Program-made: the position numbers and the translations under genes
Assembly: GCA_018700215.1 (NCBI GenBank)
Contig: JABIST010000382.1
Span: 1 to 15,867 of the forward strand
Source of the DNA: Dehalococcoidia bacterium
Lineage (GTDB): Bacteria; Chloroflexota; Dehalococcoidia; UBA2979
Direction of reading: 5' to 3'
Length of the DNA stretch: 15,867 nt
In this document: one piece after another, positions 1 through 7,084 of the stretch
Layout of the letters: each line of letters opens with the position of its first letter
Numbering within the stretch: the stretch's first letter is position 1
Notes under the pieces: model-generated
The model's input: the letters and a program-made list of their open reading frames with translations, nothing else
Databases searched by the model: none
Told to the model about the DNA's origin: nothing

Positions 1-69
1 CCAAACCACCCGCCCCGGCGTCATACTCACGAGGCCACCTGCCTCCCTCGACGGAACCGGAGTACCCGC

Positions 70-462
70 ATGCCCCGCATCGATCTGCTACTGACCCTAC
101 TCCTCGCCGTGGCCCTATTCGCCGCCTGCGACTCCTCCGAGGACGAGCCCACTGCCCCACCGTCGATCGGCATGGGCCCCGGCATCTCTATCGCAGACGC
201 CCTCGCCTCCGACAGCGACCAGCCTCTCCTCGTCAACGGCGCCCTCGTCGCCACCTCCGAGGCCATCCGCCTCTGTGACGTGCTCATGGAGTCATACCCA
301 CCCCAGTGCGGCAGTCCCTACCTCACGGTTGAGGGTCTCGATCTCTCCACCGTCGACAACCTCCAGGAAGCCTCCGGTGTCAGTTGGACAGACTTCCCAT
401 TCCAGCTCCTCGGTACCGTCGAGGACGGCATCATCACCGTGAACTCGCTCACCAGCGGATAG
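70..462 (+). CDS. Small secreted lipoprotein, unknown function
   Basis: 130 aa. Residues 5-20 form a hydrophobic signal peptide ending in a lipobox (LFAAC, Cys20), so the mature protein should be lipid-anchored on the outer face of the membrane. An acidic linker (DSSEDE) follows, then a compact domain of about 90 residues with the segment VNGALVAT, two cysteines (Cys69 and Cys80, in RLCDVL and YPPQC) that could form a disulfide, and a C-terminal stretch (QLLGTVEDGIITV) that looks like beta strands. I recall similar small lipoproteins from Chloroflexota and Actinobacteria with an RLC...ESYPPQC core, but no function for them. The ATG has a weak purine-rich element (GGAACCGGAG) about 6 nt upstream. 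The gene stands alone, 58 bp before the glycosyltransferase gene. The reading frame and lipoprotein call are solid; the function is unknown. Confidence 0.8.
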   Translation: MPRIDLLLTLLLAVALFAACDSSEDEPTAPPSIGMGPGISIADALASDSDQPLLVNGALVATSEAIRLCDVLMESYPPQCGSPYLTVEGLDLSTVDNLQEASGVSWTDFPFQLLGTVEDGIITVNSLTSG

Positions 463-520
463 CTCCGCATCAGGGAAACCCCCGGTCCAGATCACCTACC
501 CAAGCTGCCGATGATCGAGA

Positions 521-2002
521 GTGGATTCGAACCTCCCCCGTGAACCCCTTGCGCTAACGCTCGAGCGGCTCGCCGCCCGCGCGCGAATCGTCGTGCGTCC
601 GAACGCGCTCACCCTGATCGCCGTCGCATCCGCCCTGCTGACCCTCGCCGTCCGCCTCCCCTTCCTCGATTGGCCGCTCACCGTCGACGAAGCCGGCTAC
701 GCCTACGGAGCCCACTGGTGGTCCCAGGGCCTCAGCCTCTACTCCGACGAACTTTGGTTCGACCGCCCCCAGGGCATCTTCGTCGCCTACCGCGTTGGCA
801 TGTGGCTCTTCGGTGAATCCACCGAGGCCATGCGTATCCACGGTGCCCTCTGGTCGGCCGCTTCGACCGTGCTGCTCGTCATGCTCGCCGCCCGCATGTT
901 CGATCGCCGGGTCGCCCTGATTACCGGCCTCCTTTTCGCCGTCGTCTCCGGTGCGCCCAGAATCGAGGGCTTCGTCGCCAACGCCGAGATATTCATGCTC
1001 ACCGCCGCCACCGCCAGCGCCTACTTCGTCTGGGGCAAGCACTGGTTCGCCGCTGGACTCCTCGCCGGCATCGCCATCGCCCTCAAACCCTCCGGCGGTG
1101 CTGCCCTCCTGCTCGGCGTCTGGTGGCTCATCCACCAGCGCGAGTCCTACCGAGGATGGTCCATGCTCGCTGCCGGCACCGCCTTCCCGCTCCTCGTATC
1201 ACTCGCCCACGGCATCGCCACCACCGGCCTCTACGATTACGCCTACGCCACCCTCCTCTTCCGCCTCGAAGCTGGCGGAAGCGAAGCGCTGCTCCCGTCA
1301 CTCGCCACCGGCTCGTTCCAGACCCTGTTCGTCTGGGCTCCGCTCGCCGCCGCCGCACTGCTCGGCTGGCGTCATCTACCAAAGCCGGACTCCCAGCGTG
1401 CGTTCCTCCTCGCCTGGTTCGCCACGTCACTGGTCGGCGTCGCGTTGGGCGGCAACTGGTGGCCTCACTACTTCGTGCAGCTCATCCCACCACTCTCGCT
1501 CTTGGCCGCCGCCGGCTTCGTTGCCGCTGCCCGCAACGACGGTTTGAGTGCTCGTCAGTACCTCACGGCCGGCGCCACCGCGCCCGCCATCGCATTCGTG
1601 CTCCTCGTCTGGCCGGCAGCCACAATGTCTCCAGATCAGGGCGCAATCGACGTATTCCCCGGCGACCGCTACCTCAACAGCTCCCCTGCTGCCGCATACC
1701 TCCGCGCGCACACCAACCCGGCCGACCAGATCTACGTGGCTGCCATCGGCCCTGACATCCAGTACCTCGCCCAGCGTCGCAGCACCGTCCCTTACCTTTA
1801 CGGCCAGCAGCTCGACGAACTCCCCGGAGCCTACGAGCTAGTCCTCGAACGCCTCGGTCAGCGTGTCGCCGCCTACGTCGTCGTCCTCACGTGGCAGTTC
1901 GACAGCGACGCAGCACGCGGCTCTCGTGTCCTCGCCGCCATCGATGCCGGCTACGCCTACGACCGCTCCTTCGGTGACATCGAAGTCTGGAAGCGCCGCT
2001 AA
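521..2002 (+). CDS. Membrane glycosyltransferase, GT39/ArnT-like (GT-C fold)
   Basis: 493 aa with about ten hydrophobic segments beginning near residue 28, the layout of GT-C enzymes that use polyprenyl-phosphate sugars to glycosylate lipids or proteins outside the cytoplasmic membrane. After TM1 come the first-loop acidic motif VDEAGY (Asp56-Glu57) and LWFDRPQG near residues 78-85, equivalent to the Asp-Glu and (K/R)PP-type motifs of the dolichyl-phosphate-mannose/ArnT family. The last 130 residues or so form a soluble domain (SSPAAAYLRAHTNPADQIYV, TVPYLYGQ) common in family 39 proteins. The start is GTG 521; a GAGA directly abuts it and there is no well-spaced Shine-Dalgarno sequence, so the N-terminus is uncertain. 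The stop overlaps the terminator tail of the convergent greA. Donor and acceptor cannot be predicted. Confidence 0.82.
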   Translation: MDSNLPREPLALTLERLAARARIVVRPNALTLIAVASALLTLAVRLPFLDWPLTVDEAGYAYGAHWWSQGLSLYSDELWFDRPQGIFVAYRVGMWLFGESTEAMRIHGALWSAASTVLLVMLAARMFDRRVALITGLLFAVVSGAPRIEGFVANAEIFMLTAATASAYFVWGKHWFAAGLLAGIAIALKPSGGAALLLGVWWLIHQRESYRGWSMLAAGTAFPLLVSLAHGIATTGLYDYAYATLLFRLEAGGSEALLPSLATGSFQTLFVWAPLAAAALLGWRHLPKPDSQRAFLLAWFATSLVGVALGGNWWPHYFVQLIPPLSLLAAAGFVAAARNDGLSARQYLTAGATAPAIAFVLLVWPAATMSPDQGAIDVFPGDRYLNSSPAAAYLRAHTNPADQIYVAAIGPDIQYLAQRRSTVPYLYGQQLDELPGAYELVLERLGQRVAAYVVVLTWQFDSDAARGSRVLAAIDAGYAYDRSFGDIEVWKRR

Positions 2003-2031
2003 CACCAAAACGGACCCCTCTCGGAGCCCGT
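2001..2031 (-). terminator. Intrinsic terminator of greA
   Basis: On the minus strand 2031-2010 folds into a 9-bp stem with two G-U wobbles closed by a GAGA (GNRA) tetraloop, followed by TTTTGGTGTT at 2010-2001. On the plus strand the wobbles become A-C mismatches and no T tract follows, so the element is directional and serves greA, 38 nt after its stop. Its tail overlaps the stop codon of the convergent glycosyltransferase gene. Confidence 0.75.
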
Positions 2032-2069
2032 CTGCATTGTCCGTCTGAGTTCAGCTCACTCAGCCACCG

Positions 2070-2546
2070 CTATGCCACCGAGGTAATACTCATCTCGATC
2101 TGGCCGCCCGGCGTCTGCACCTTCACCTTGTCGCCACGCTTCTTTCCCACCAGCGCTGCGCCTACCGGTGACTCGTGGCTGATTCGGCCCGCGCCCGGGT
2201 TCGCCTCGGCCGGGCCCACCAGCTGGTACTTCTGGGCCTTACCGTTCTTCCCGATCTTCACGTTCACCGTCGAGCCGACACGCACTTCCTTCGATTTCTG
2301 CGCGGCCTTCTCGTCAATCACCTCTGCCCGCTCGAGCATCCGCTCAATCTCGTTGATCCGACCTTCCAAGAATGCTTGCTGGTTCTTGGCATCCTCGTAC
2401 TGACCATCAAGCTGATCTGGACCCAATTCCTGGGCCTCACGGATAATCTTCGCTACCTCGGCGCGGCGGACAGTGCGCAGCTCTTCCAGCTCCGCCTCCA
2501 GCCGCTTCAGGCCGTCCTTCGTAATCAGGACTGGGTCTTGGGTCAT
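2070..2546 (-). CDS. greA: Transcription elongation factor GreA family
   Basis: 158 aa, the normal GreA length. GreA inserts its coiled coil into the RNA polymerase secondary channel and stimulates cleavage of backtracked RNA. Residues 1-75 form the two-helix coiled coil (LKRLEAELEELRTVRR ... YEDAKNQQAFLEGRI); residues 85-156 form the FKBP-like C-terminal domain (GSTVNVKI, YQLVGPAEANP, GRISHESPVGAALVGKK). The fingertip is unusual: E. coli GreA has GDLKENAEY with Asp41 and Glu44 needed for activity, whereas here the equal-length stretch is GPDQLDGQY, placing Pro43 and Leu46 at those positions and acidic residues one place later (Asp44, Asp47). It could be a shifted but active tip or a Gfh-like modulator. 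The gene is monocistronic. Its roughly 180-bp upstream gap holds only weak promoter-like sequence (TTGGCT-16-TAGACG at 2683-2656) and a 6-bp GC hairpin at 2574-2591. Confidence 0.93.
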   Translation of the reverse strand: MTQDPVLITKDGLKRLEAELEELRTVRRAEVAKIIREAQELGPDQLDGQYEDAKNQQAFLEGRINEIERMLERAEVIDEKAAQKSKEVRVGSTVNVKIGKNGKAQKYQLVGPAEANPGAGRISHESPVGAALVGKKRGDKVKVQTPGGQIEMSITSVA

Positions 2547-2573
2547 CGTCTACTTCGTTTCCGATCCCAGATG

Positions 2574-2591
2574 CCCGGCGGTTTGGCCGGG
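2574..2591. repeat. GC-rich inverted repeat in greA 5' region
   Basis: A perfect 6-bp palindrome, CCCGGC and GCCGGG, separated by six bases, 28-45 nt upstream of the greA start. No T tract follows on either strand, so it is not an intrinsic terminator. It could be a leader hairpin of greA mRNA or a chance GC-rich fold. Confidence 0.3.
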
Positions 2592-2724
2592 TGAAATGGG
2601 CAGTGATTGTTTGGGGGGAGTTGGAGCGAATACGCCAGTTACACGGCTCGCTCCGCGTCTAACAGAACAACAATCTTAGCCAAGTTCCGTCCCGCTCGGC
2701 AAGTCCGCAGCACACACGTTCGTA

Positions 2725-3972
2725 TTGCCTGACGCGCCTCTCTCTTGGTCCATCGTCACCGGCTGTTCCGATGCTAAACTGGCTCATCTCACTGCCCTCT
2801 TTCACCGTTCGGTCACGGAGCGTCCACACATCGCCATCCTGCCCCGACAGCGCCTCCTCGCCATGCTCGGCATCGCGCTCATCGCTGGCCTCGCTGGCGG
2901 CCTCGCCGGTGGCGCCATCGTCCTCAATCTCAATAACGATCCCACCGCCACCCCGGTTCCCGCCGTCGCCGCGGCCACCCCGCCACCCTCCGAGGGGCAG
3001 CGCATGCGCGATGCCATCGCACACATCCTCCCAGCCGTCGTCACCATCGTCGTGGACCTCCCACCGCTAGCCCAGGACGATGGCGTGCTGGAGCGCCAGA
3101 ACTTCGGTACAGGCATCGTCATCTCCGAAGAGGGCCTCGTCATCACCAACTTCCACGTGATCGACGGCGCCGCCGAGGTCACCGTCGTCCTCTCCACCGG
3201 AGAACGTCGCCCCGCCGTCCTCATCGCTGACGACTCGCCCTTCACGGACTTCGCCATCCTTGGCATCGACCCCAACGGTCTCCGCGTCGCGAGCTTCGGC
3301 GATTCCGATGCCCTCCAAATCGGCGAGCCCCTTGCCGTTATTGCCAGCGGCCTGATCACCTTCGAAAATCAGGTGAAGCTTGGTGTCCTCTCCGCCCGCC
3401 AGCCTCGTTTCCCCAAGGAGGGGGTCGACCTGCTCGACATGCTCCAGACCGACGCCGCCGCGAACCACGGTGACTCCGGTGGCGCGCTCGTCAATCTCGA
3501 TGGCGAAGTGGTCGGCCTGCTCGCCACCGTCGTTCGCCAGAGCGGTGGCCAGACCGTCCAGGGCGTCGCCATCGCCCACGCCTCCAATTCACTTCGGCCA
3601 ATCGTCGAAGCCGTGCTCGCCATCGGCTACAACCCTCGCCTGCGCATCGGTATCGAGCGTGTCAATGTCGGTCATGTGCCCATCATTCCCGAACTTGCAG
3701 AGGCAGAGGGTTTGCCTGTGTCGTTCGGTGCAGTCATCGTGAATGTGGCGGCAGGTAGTCCGGCCGAAGTGGCAGGTATCAAAGTTGGGGACATCGTGGT
3801 CGGCGTGAACGGCATTCAGATCGACGCGGACTTTCCGTTTGTGAACCTGCTCGGCTTCGCCGAGACTGGAGAAGCGCTCGAACTCTTCGTCCTGCGCGCC
3901 GGCGAGCAGCTCGTCATCCCCGTTGTCCCTCAGGTCATCTCAGCTGGCCAAACCTCAGGCGGTACGCCGTGA
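2725..3972 (+). CDS. HtrA/DegP-type trypsin-like serine protease with PDZ domain
   Basis: 415 aa if read from TTG 2725. It is a membrane-anchored S1C protease: RQR then a Gly/Ala-rich TM at about residues 45-67, a Pro/Ala linker (73-92), the protease domain (about 95-300) and one PDZ domain (about 307-400). The full catalytic triad is visible: His144 in TNFHVID, Asp175 in TDFAIL, Ser251 in GDSGGAL (GNSGGAL is more usual). The PDZ carries GSPAEVAGIKVGDIVVGVNG. Family members degrade or refold damaged extracytoplasmic proteins. The start is unsure: no ATG or GTG occurs in frame before ATG 2863 (residue 47), but RQR just before the TM looks like a genuine positive n-region, so a start upstream of 2863 is favoured. 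It overlaps the next gene by 4 nt. The PDZ coding segment has different base skew from the rest. Confidence 0.9.
   Translation: MPDAPLSWSIVTGCSDAKLAHLTALFHRSVTERPHIAILPRQRLLAMLGIALIAGLAGGLAGGAIVLNLNNDPTATPVPAVAAATPPPSEGQRMRDAIAHILPAVVTIVVDLPPLAQDDGVLERQNFGTGIVISEEGLVITNFHVIDGAAEVTVVLSTGERRPAVLIADDSPFTDFAILGIDPNGLRVASFGDSDALQIGEPLAVIASGLITFENQVKLGVLSARQPRFPKEGVDLLDMLQTDAAANHGDSGGALVNLDGEVVGLLATVVRQSGGQTVQGVAIAHASNSLRPIVEAVLAIGYNPRLRIGIERVNVGHVPIIPELAEAEGLPVSFGAVIVNVAAGSPAEVAGIKVGDIVVGVNGIQIDADFPFVNLLGFAETGEALELFVLRAGEQLVIPVVPQVISAGQTSGGTP
2772..2780 (+). promoter_or_regulatory. Possible extended -10 promoter element
   Basis: TGCTAAACT matches the extended -10 pattern TGnTAnnnT. No convincing -35 lies 16-18 bp upstream. 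Transcription would begin near 2787, inside the protease ORF if TTG 2725 is its start, so either the promoter or that start is wrong. Confidence 0.25.
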
Positions 3973-5981
3973 CCCAACCCCCCGACCCGCCCCAACCTCC
4001 CGAGGACGACAGTGAGGTCCGCGATCAAATGCGTGGGCGAATGAACCTGCCCACGCCTCCGGACAGCCGCGGGTTCGCTCCCGTCATTTTCGACGACGAC
4101 GAACGCCACGCCGTCCCCCCACCTTTCGCCGACTACGATGACTCCGGCGTCATGCGCGTCCTCGGCGTCGTCGTCCTCCTGGCGATCGTCATCGCGGCGC
4201 TCGTCCTCCCCCCCATCTCACTGCTGAACCGCGGCGGTGCCGATAGCGGCGGCATTAGCGCCAACCCTCGCGATGAGTTGCCCACCCTCCCCGGCGGCGT
4301 CACCGCCGTCAGCCGCCTCTACGACCTCGAGGTCAGCGACAGCCTCAGCGAAAGTGACGGCCCCTGGACACTCACCATCCGCCTCGCCAGCGTCACCGCT
4401 GACCAGCGCAACCTCGGCCTCTACACCTACGGCGCATCCGGCTGGCTCCGCGTCGACAGCGCCGCCATCACCCCCGATGGTGCTTTCGCCGAGGCCGAGG
4501 TCGCCGAGATCCCGGCGAACATCGCTGTGCTTCGCCGTACCGCCTTTGACCGCACGCTCGGACTCATCATCCCCGTCGGCGAAGTCCCCGATCCGGACGC
4601 ACTCGATGACGCCACCGTTCTCGTCGTCACCGCCACCACACTCGGCATCGGTGAAGACGGCGCCGCCGCGCTCACCACTGACCTCGATGTGCTCGCCTAC
4701 ACCAACGTCGAACAGCGTGCCGTTCCCATCTACCTCGGCGTCACCGCCGCGCCGGAGGCGGCCGCACCACTTTCCCTGCTCCTCACCACAGAGCCCGCGC
4801 TCGTCGCCCACGTCAACGAACTCGCCGCCGCTGCCGAGGAAATCGACGCCAACGGCATCTACCTCGTCTACCTGGATGTCGACCGCAGCCGCGAGGCTGA
4901 ATTCACCCGCCTCGTCACCCAGCTCGCGGCGCGACTCTCCGAGGACGGTCGCGGCCTGATCGTCGCCGTACCCGCTCCCACCACCGCCGACACCGGTGCT
5001 TACGACTGGCCGGCACTGGTCGAAGTCGCTGCCGCCGTCTGGCTGAACGCCCCGGATGACCCATCCGTTTACTACGAACAGCTCGAAGGAGTTCTCGAAT
5101 CACAGCAGGCTGCCGGTCTCGAGTTTGGCTCGATCTCGCTCGTCCTCGATCGCATGTCCCACCTGCGCAACTCCGATGGCATCTCCCTCGTCGACCGCCA
5201 CCAGGCGCTCGGACGAGCCGCCGAACTCGACGCTGACGTCGAGGGCGGCATCGCCGTCGGCGACTTGGTCTCCCTCACTGCTGCCAATGCGGCCACAGAA
5301 CTCGGCGGCTCCGGACTCCGCTGGGATCAGAACTCACAGACCGTCTCCTTCTCCTTCGTCGAGCGTGGCGGACCCCGCACCGTCTGGGTCGAAAACAACT
5401 TCTCGCTCGCGTTCCGCCTGGACCTCGTCCGTCGATTCGAACTCGGTGGCATCGCCATCGCCAGCGCGCAGACCAGCGAGGCGCTCCCGGATGTCTGGGA
5501 CACCGTCGCTGAATTCCTCTCCGGCGGCGGGCTCACACTCCAGCGCCCCTACGGCCCCTACCTCAACCCCTGTTGGCAGGCCACGGACGGCGTGATCGAA
5601 GGCGAAGCCGGTAACTGCTGGGCTGCGGGCGGTACTGCCGTCGGCGTCGCCACCTGGCGCGCCCCCGGTGGCCCCGGCGTCTACGAGGTTGGCCTCGTCG
5701 TCTCCGATGGTGAAATCTTCGTCGGTCGCCGCGTCGCTTTCCGAGTCACCGAGGCTGGCGAAACCCCGGAAGCCTCCGCTACCCCCACCACTGACGCCGG
5801 TCCTGAACCCACGGCGGAACCCACCGCCGCGGCCACCACGCAACCCGCGCAGCAGGCAACCACCACACCTACCCAGGAGCCAACGGCCTTGGCCACCCCT
5901 GACGCTACTTCCGCGCCCACGGCTGAACCCACGGCAACTCCTCCGGCCGGCGGCCCGCCCGGCCCCGGCGGCAACGAGTAG
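3969..5981 (+). CDS. Membrane-anchored GH18-like extracellular protein with PKD/Ig-like domain, probably non-catalytic
   Basis: 670 aa, starting at a GTG that overlaps the protease stop (GTGA). Residues 1-61 are a Pro- and acid-rich cytoplasmic tail and 62-84 a single TM; the rest should be outside. Residues 110-250 look like a beta-rich N-terminal domain (GLYTYGASGWLRVDS). Residues 265-515 resemble the GH18 barrel of spore-cortex and chitinase-like proteins: IDANGIYLVYLDVD at the beta-4 position, FTRLVTQLAARLSEDGRGL, IVAVPAP, and near the end TVWVENNFSL with LGGIAIAS. Where active GH18 enzymes have DxxDxDxE this protein has hydrophobic residues, so hydrolysis is unlikely and glycan binding or a structural role is more plausible. 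Residues 535-595 (ATWRAPGGPGVYEVGLVVSD) fit a PKD/Ig-like domain. Residues 598-670 are a disordered Thr/Pro/Ala/Glu tail. The GH18 relation is by eye and of moderate certainty. Confidence 0.75.
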   Translation: MTQPPDPPQPPEDDSEVRDQMRGRMNLPTPPDSRGFAPVIFDDDERHAVPPPFADYDDSGVMRVLGVVVLLAIVIAALVLPPISLLNRGGADSGGISANPRDELPTLPGGVTAVSRLYDLEVSDSLSESDGPWTLTIRLASVTADQRNLGLYTYGASGWLRVDSAAITPDGAFAEAEVAEIPANIAVLRRTAFDRTLGLIIPVGEVPDPDALDDATVLVVTATTLGIGEDGAAALTTDLDVLAYTNVEQRAVPIYLGVTAAPEAAAPLSLLLTTEPALVAHVNELAAAAEEIDANGIYLVYLDVDRSREAEFTRLVTQLAARLSEDGRGLIVAVPAPTTADTGAYDWPALVEVAAAVWLNAPDDPSVYYEQLEGVLESQQAAGLEFGSISLVLDRMSHLRNSDGISLVDRHQALGRAAELDADVEGGIAVGDLVSLTAANAATELGGSGLRWDQNSQTVSFSFVERGGPRTVWVENNFSLAFRLDLVRRFELGGIAIASAQTSEALPDVWDTVAEFLSGGGLTLQRPYGPYLNPCWQATDGVIEGEAGNCWAAGGTAVGVATWRAPGGPGVYEVGLVVSDGEIFVGRRVAFRVTEAGETPEASATPTTDAGPEPTAEPTAAATTQPAQQATTTPTQEPTALATPDATSAPTAEPTATPPAGGPPGPGGNE

Positions 5982-5990
5982 ACGCTTCTC

Positions 5991-6560
5991 ATGCCGTTGC
6001 GCGTGATCGCCGGCAGCGCCCGAGGGGTCCAGCTGCGCCAGCCCCGCGGTGACACCCGCCCCACCTCCGCGAGGCTCCGCGAGGCTCTCTTTTCCATGCT
6101 CGATGCCGCCGATCTGCTCCGCTCCCCCGCCCTCGATCTCTATGCCGGCAGCGGTGCCCTCGGCATTGAGGCACTGTCTCGTGGCGTCGAACAATGCACG
6201 CTCGTTGAAGCTGCGAGACACGCGTGCGACATCATCACCGAGAACCTGGAGCGCGCCCACGTGGCCGGTGGTACGGTCGTGCGCGGACGCGTCGGACGCT
6301 GGCAAGCGGACCCGGATCACCCGGTTTCCCTCGTAATGGCCGATCCCCCGTATGATGACGCCACATCGTGGTCGTCAATCGAGGCGAGTGTCCAGGATGC
6401 ACTGGCGGCGGACGCTACAATCGTCGTCGAACATGCGGCGCGACAGGCGCCCCCTGCCGAGTTGGCTGGTCGGCTCCTCTGGCGCGATCGGCGACATGGC
6501 GAGGGTGCAGTTGCGATTTATCGTGCGGCAGGTGCCGTACAAGAGGGCGGATCTGAATGA
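5991..6560 (+). CDS. rsmD: 16S rRNA (guanine-N2)-methyltransferase RsmD
   Basis: 189 aa, normal for RsmD, which methylates G966 of 16S rRNA (E. coli numbering) during 30S assembly, using SAM. The N-terminus LRVIAGSARGVQLRQP and TRPTSARLREALFSML are family signatures. SAM-binding motif I is LDLYAGSGALGIEALSRG (about residues 48-65); the catalytic (D/N)PPY motif is ADPPYDD, with DPPY at 118-121. The ATG lies 9 nt after the preceding stop, with no good Shine-Dalgarno sequence, suggesting translation linked to the upstream gene. The stop overlaps coaD by ATGA. The second half of the gene is richer in G than most of this strand. Confidence 0.93.
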   Translation: MPLRVIAGSARGVQLRQPRGDTRPTSARLREALFSMLDAADLLRSPALDLYAGSGALGIEALSRGVEQCTLVEAARHACDIITENLERAHVAGGTVVRGRVGRWQADPDHPVSLVMADPPYDDATSWSSIEASVQDALAADATIVVEHAARQAPPAELAGRLLWRDRRHGEGAVAIYRAAGAVQEGGSE

Positions 6561-7042
6561 CGGTTGCGATGTACCCCGGTCGGTTTGATCCGGTGACCAA
6601 AGGCCACGTTGATATCGCTACCCGCGCCTCCACCATCTATGAACGCGTCATCATCGCTGTAGCCGAATCGCGCTCAGCGCTCTTCAGCACCGAGGAACGC
6701 TGCCAACTCGCCATCGATGCCGTCGCTCACCTCGATAACGTCGGAGTCACTACCTTCTCCGGACTCACCATCGAGGCTGCCCAGTCACACGGTGCCAACG
6801 TCCTCATCCGCGGACTCCGCGCCATTACCGATTTCACCGTCGAATTCGACATGGCACTGATGAATCGTAAAATGGCCCCGGATGTTGAGTCCGTTTATCT
6901 AATGACTGCCGCCGAACACATGTTCATCAGCGCCAGCCGTGTTCGCGAACTCGCCGGTTTCGGTCGCGACGTCAGTGACCTGGTGCCACCGAACGTCGCG
7001 ACCGCGATTACCGAGAAAATGGCAGCCCGCGACCAGGGCTAG
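6557..7042 (+). CDS. coaD: Phosphopantetheine adenylyltransferase (CoaD)
   Basis: 161 aa, the standard length. CoaD transfers AMP from ATP to 4'-phosphopantetheine, the penultimate step of coenzyme A synthesis in the cytoplasm. The nucleotidyltransferase signature YPGRFDPVTKGHVDI (residues 6-20) contains the (T/H)xGH motif as KGH. Further family segments are LIRGLRAITDFTVEFDMALMN near 83-103 and ISASRVRELAGFGRDVSDLVPP near 124-145, the SSxxVRE-type ATP-binding segment. The start overlaps the rsmD stop (ATGA), so the two are probably translationally coupled. rsmD-coaD is a very common bacterial pair. Confidence 0.95.
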   Translation: MTVAMYPGRFDPVTKGHVDIATRASTIYERVIIAVAESRSALFSTEERCQLAIDAVAHLDNVGVTTFSGLTIEAAQSHGANVLIRGLRAITDFTVEFDMALMNRKMAPDVESVYLMTAAEHMFISASRVRELAGFGRDVSDLVPPNVATAITEKMAARDQG

Positions 7043-7052
7043 CGACAAGGTC

Positions 7053-7078
7053 CCGCGCCAGACGCGGAACTGAGGGAC
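7053..7078 (+). promoter_or_regulatory. Small hairpin and Shine-Dalgarno before the SepIVA-like gene
   Basis: CCGCG (7053-7057) and CGCGG (7063-7067) form a 5-bp hairpin. The ribosome-binding site GAGGGA follows, 7 nt before ATG 7085. The GGGAC of this site could alternatively pair with GTCCC at 7050-7054, hiding it. This supports the chosen start; any control by folding is speculative. Confidence 0.35.
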
Positions 7079-7084
7079 GACTCG

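Noticed and set aside
520..620. Complete tRNA gene on the minus strand around the T-arm-like sequence
   Set aside because: The T-stem has a mismatch, the acceptor arm does not pair with anything at the right distance, and no anticodon stem is found.
951..1755. Long alternative-frame ORFs inside the glycosyltransferase gene
   Set aside because: Ser/Pro/Arg-rich shadow frames produced by high GC; the GT-C frame has clear motifs and TM segments.
5334..6320. 328-aa minus-strand ORF opposite the GH18-like and rsmD genes
   Set aside because: Gly/Arg/Ala-rich shadow frame; both plus-strand genes have clear family motifs.
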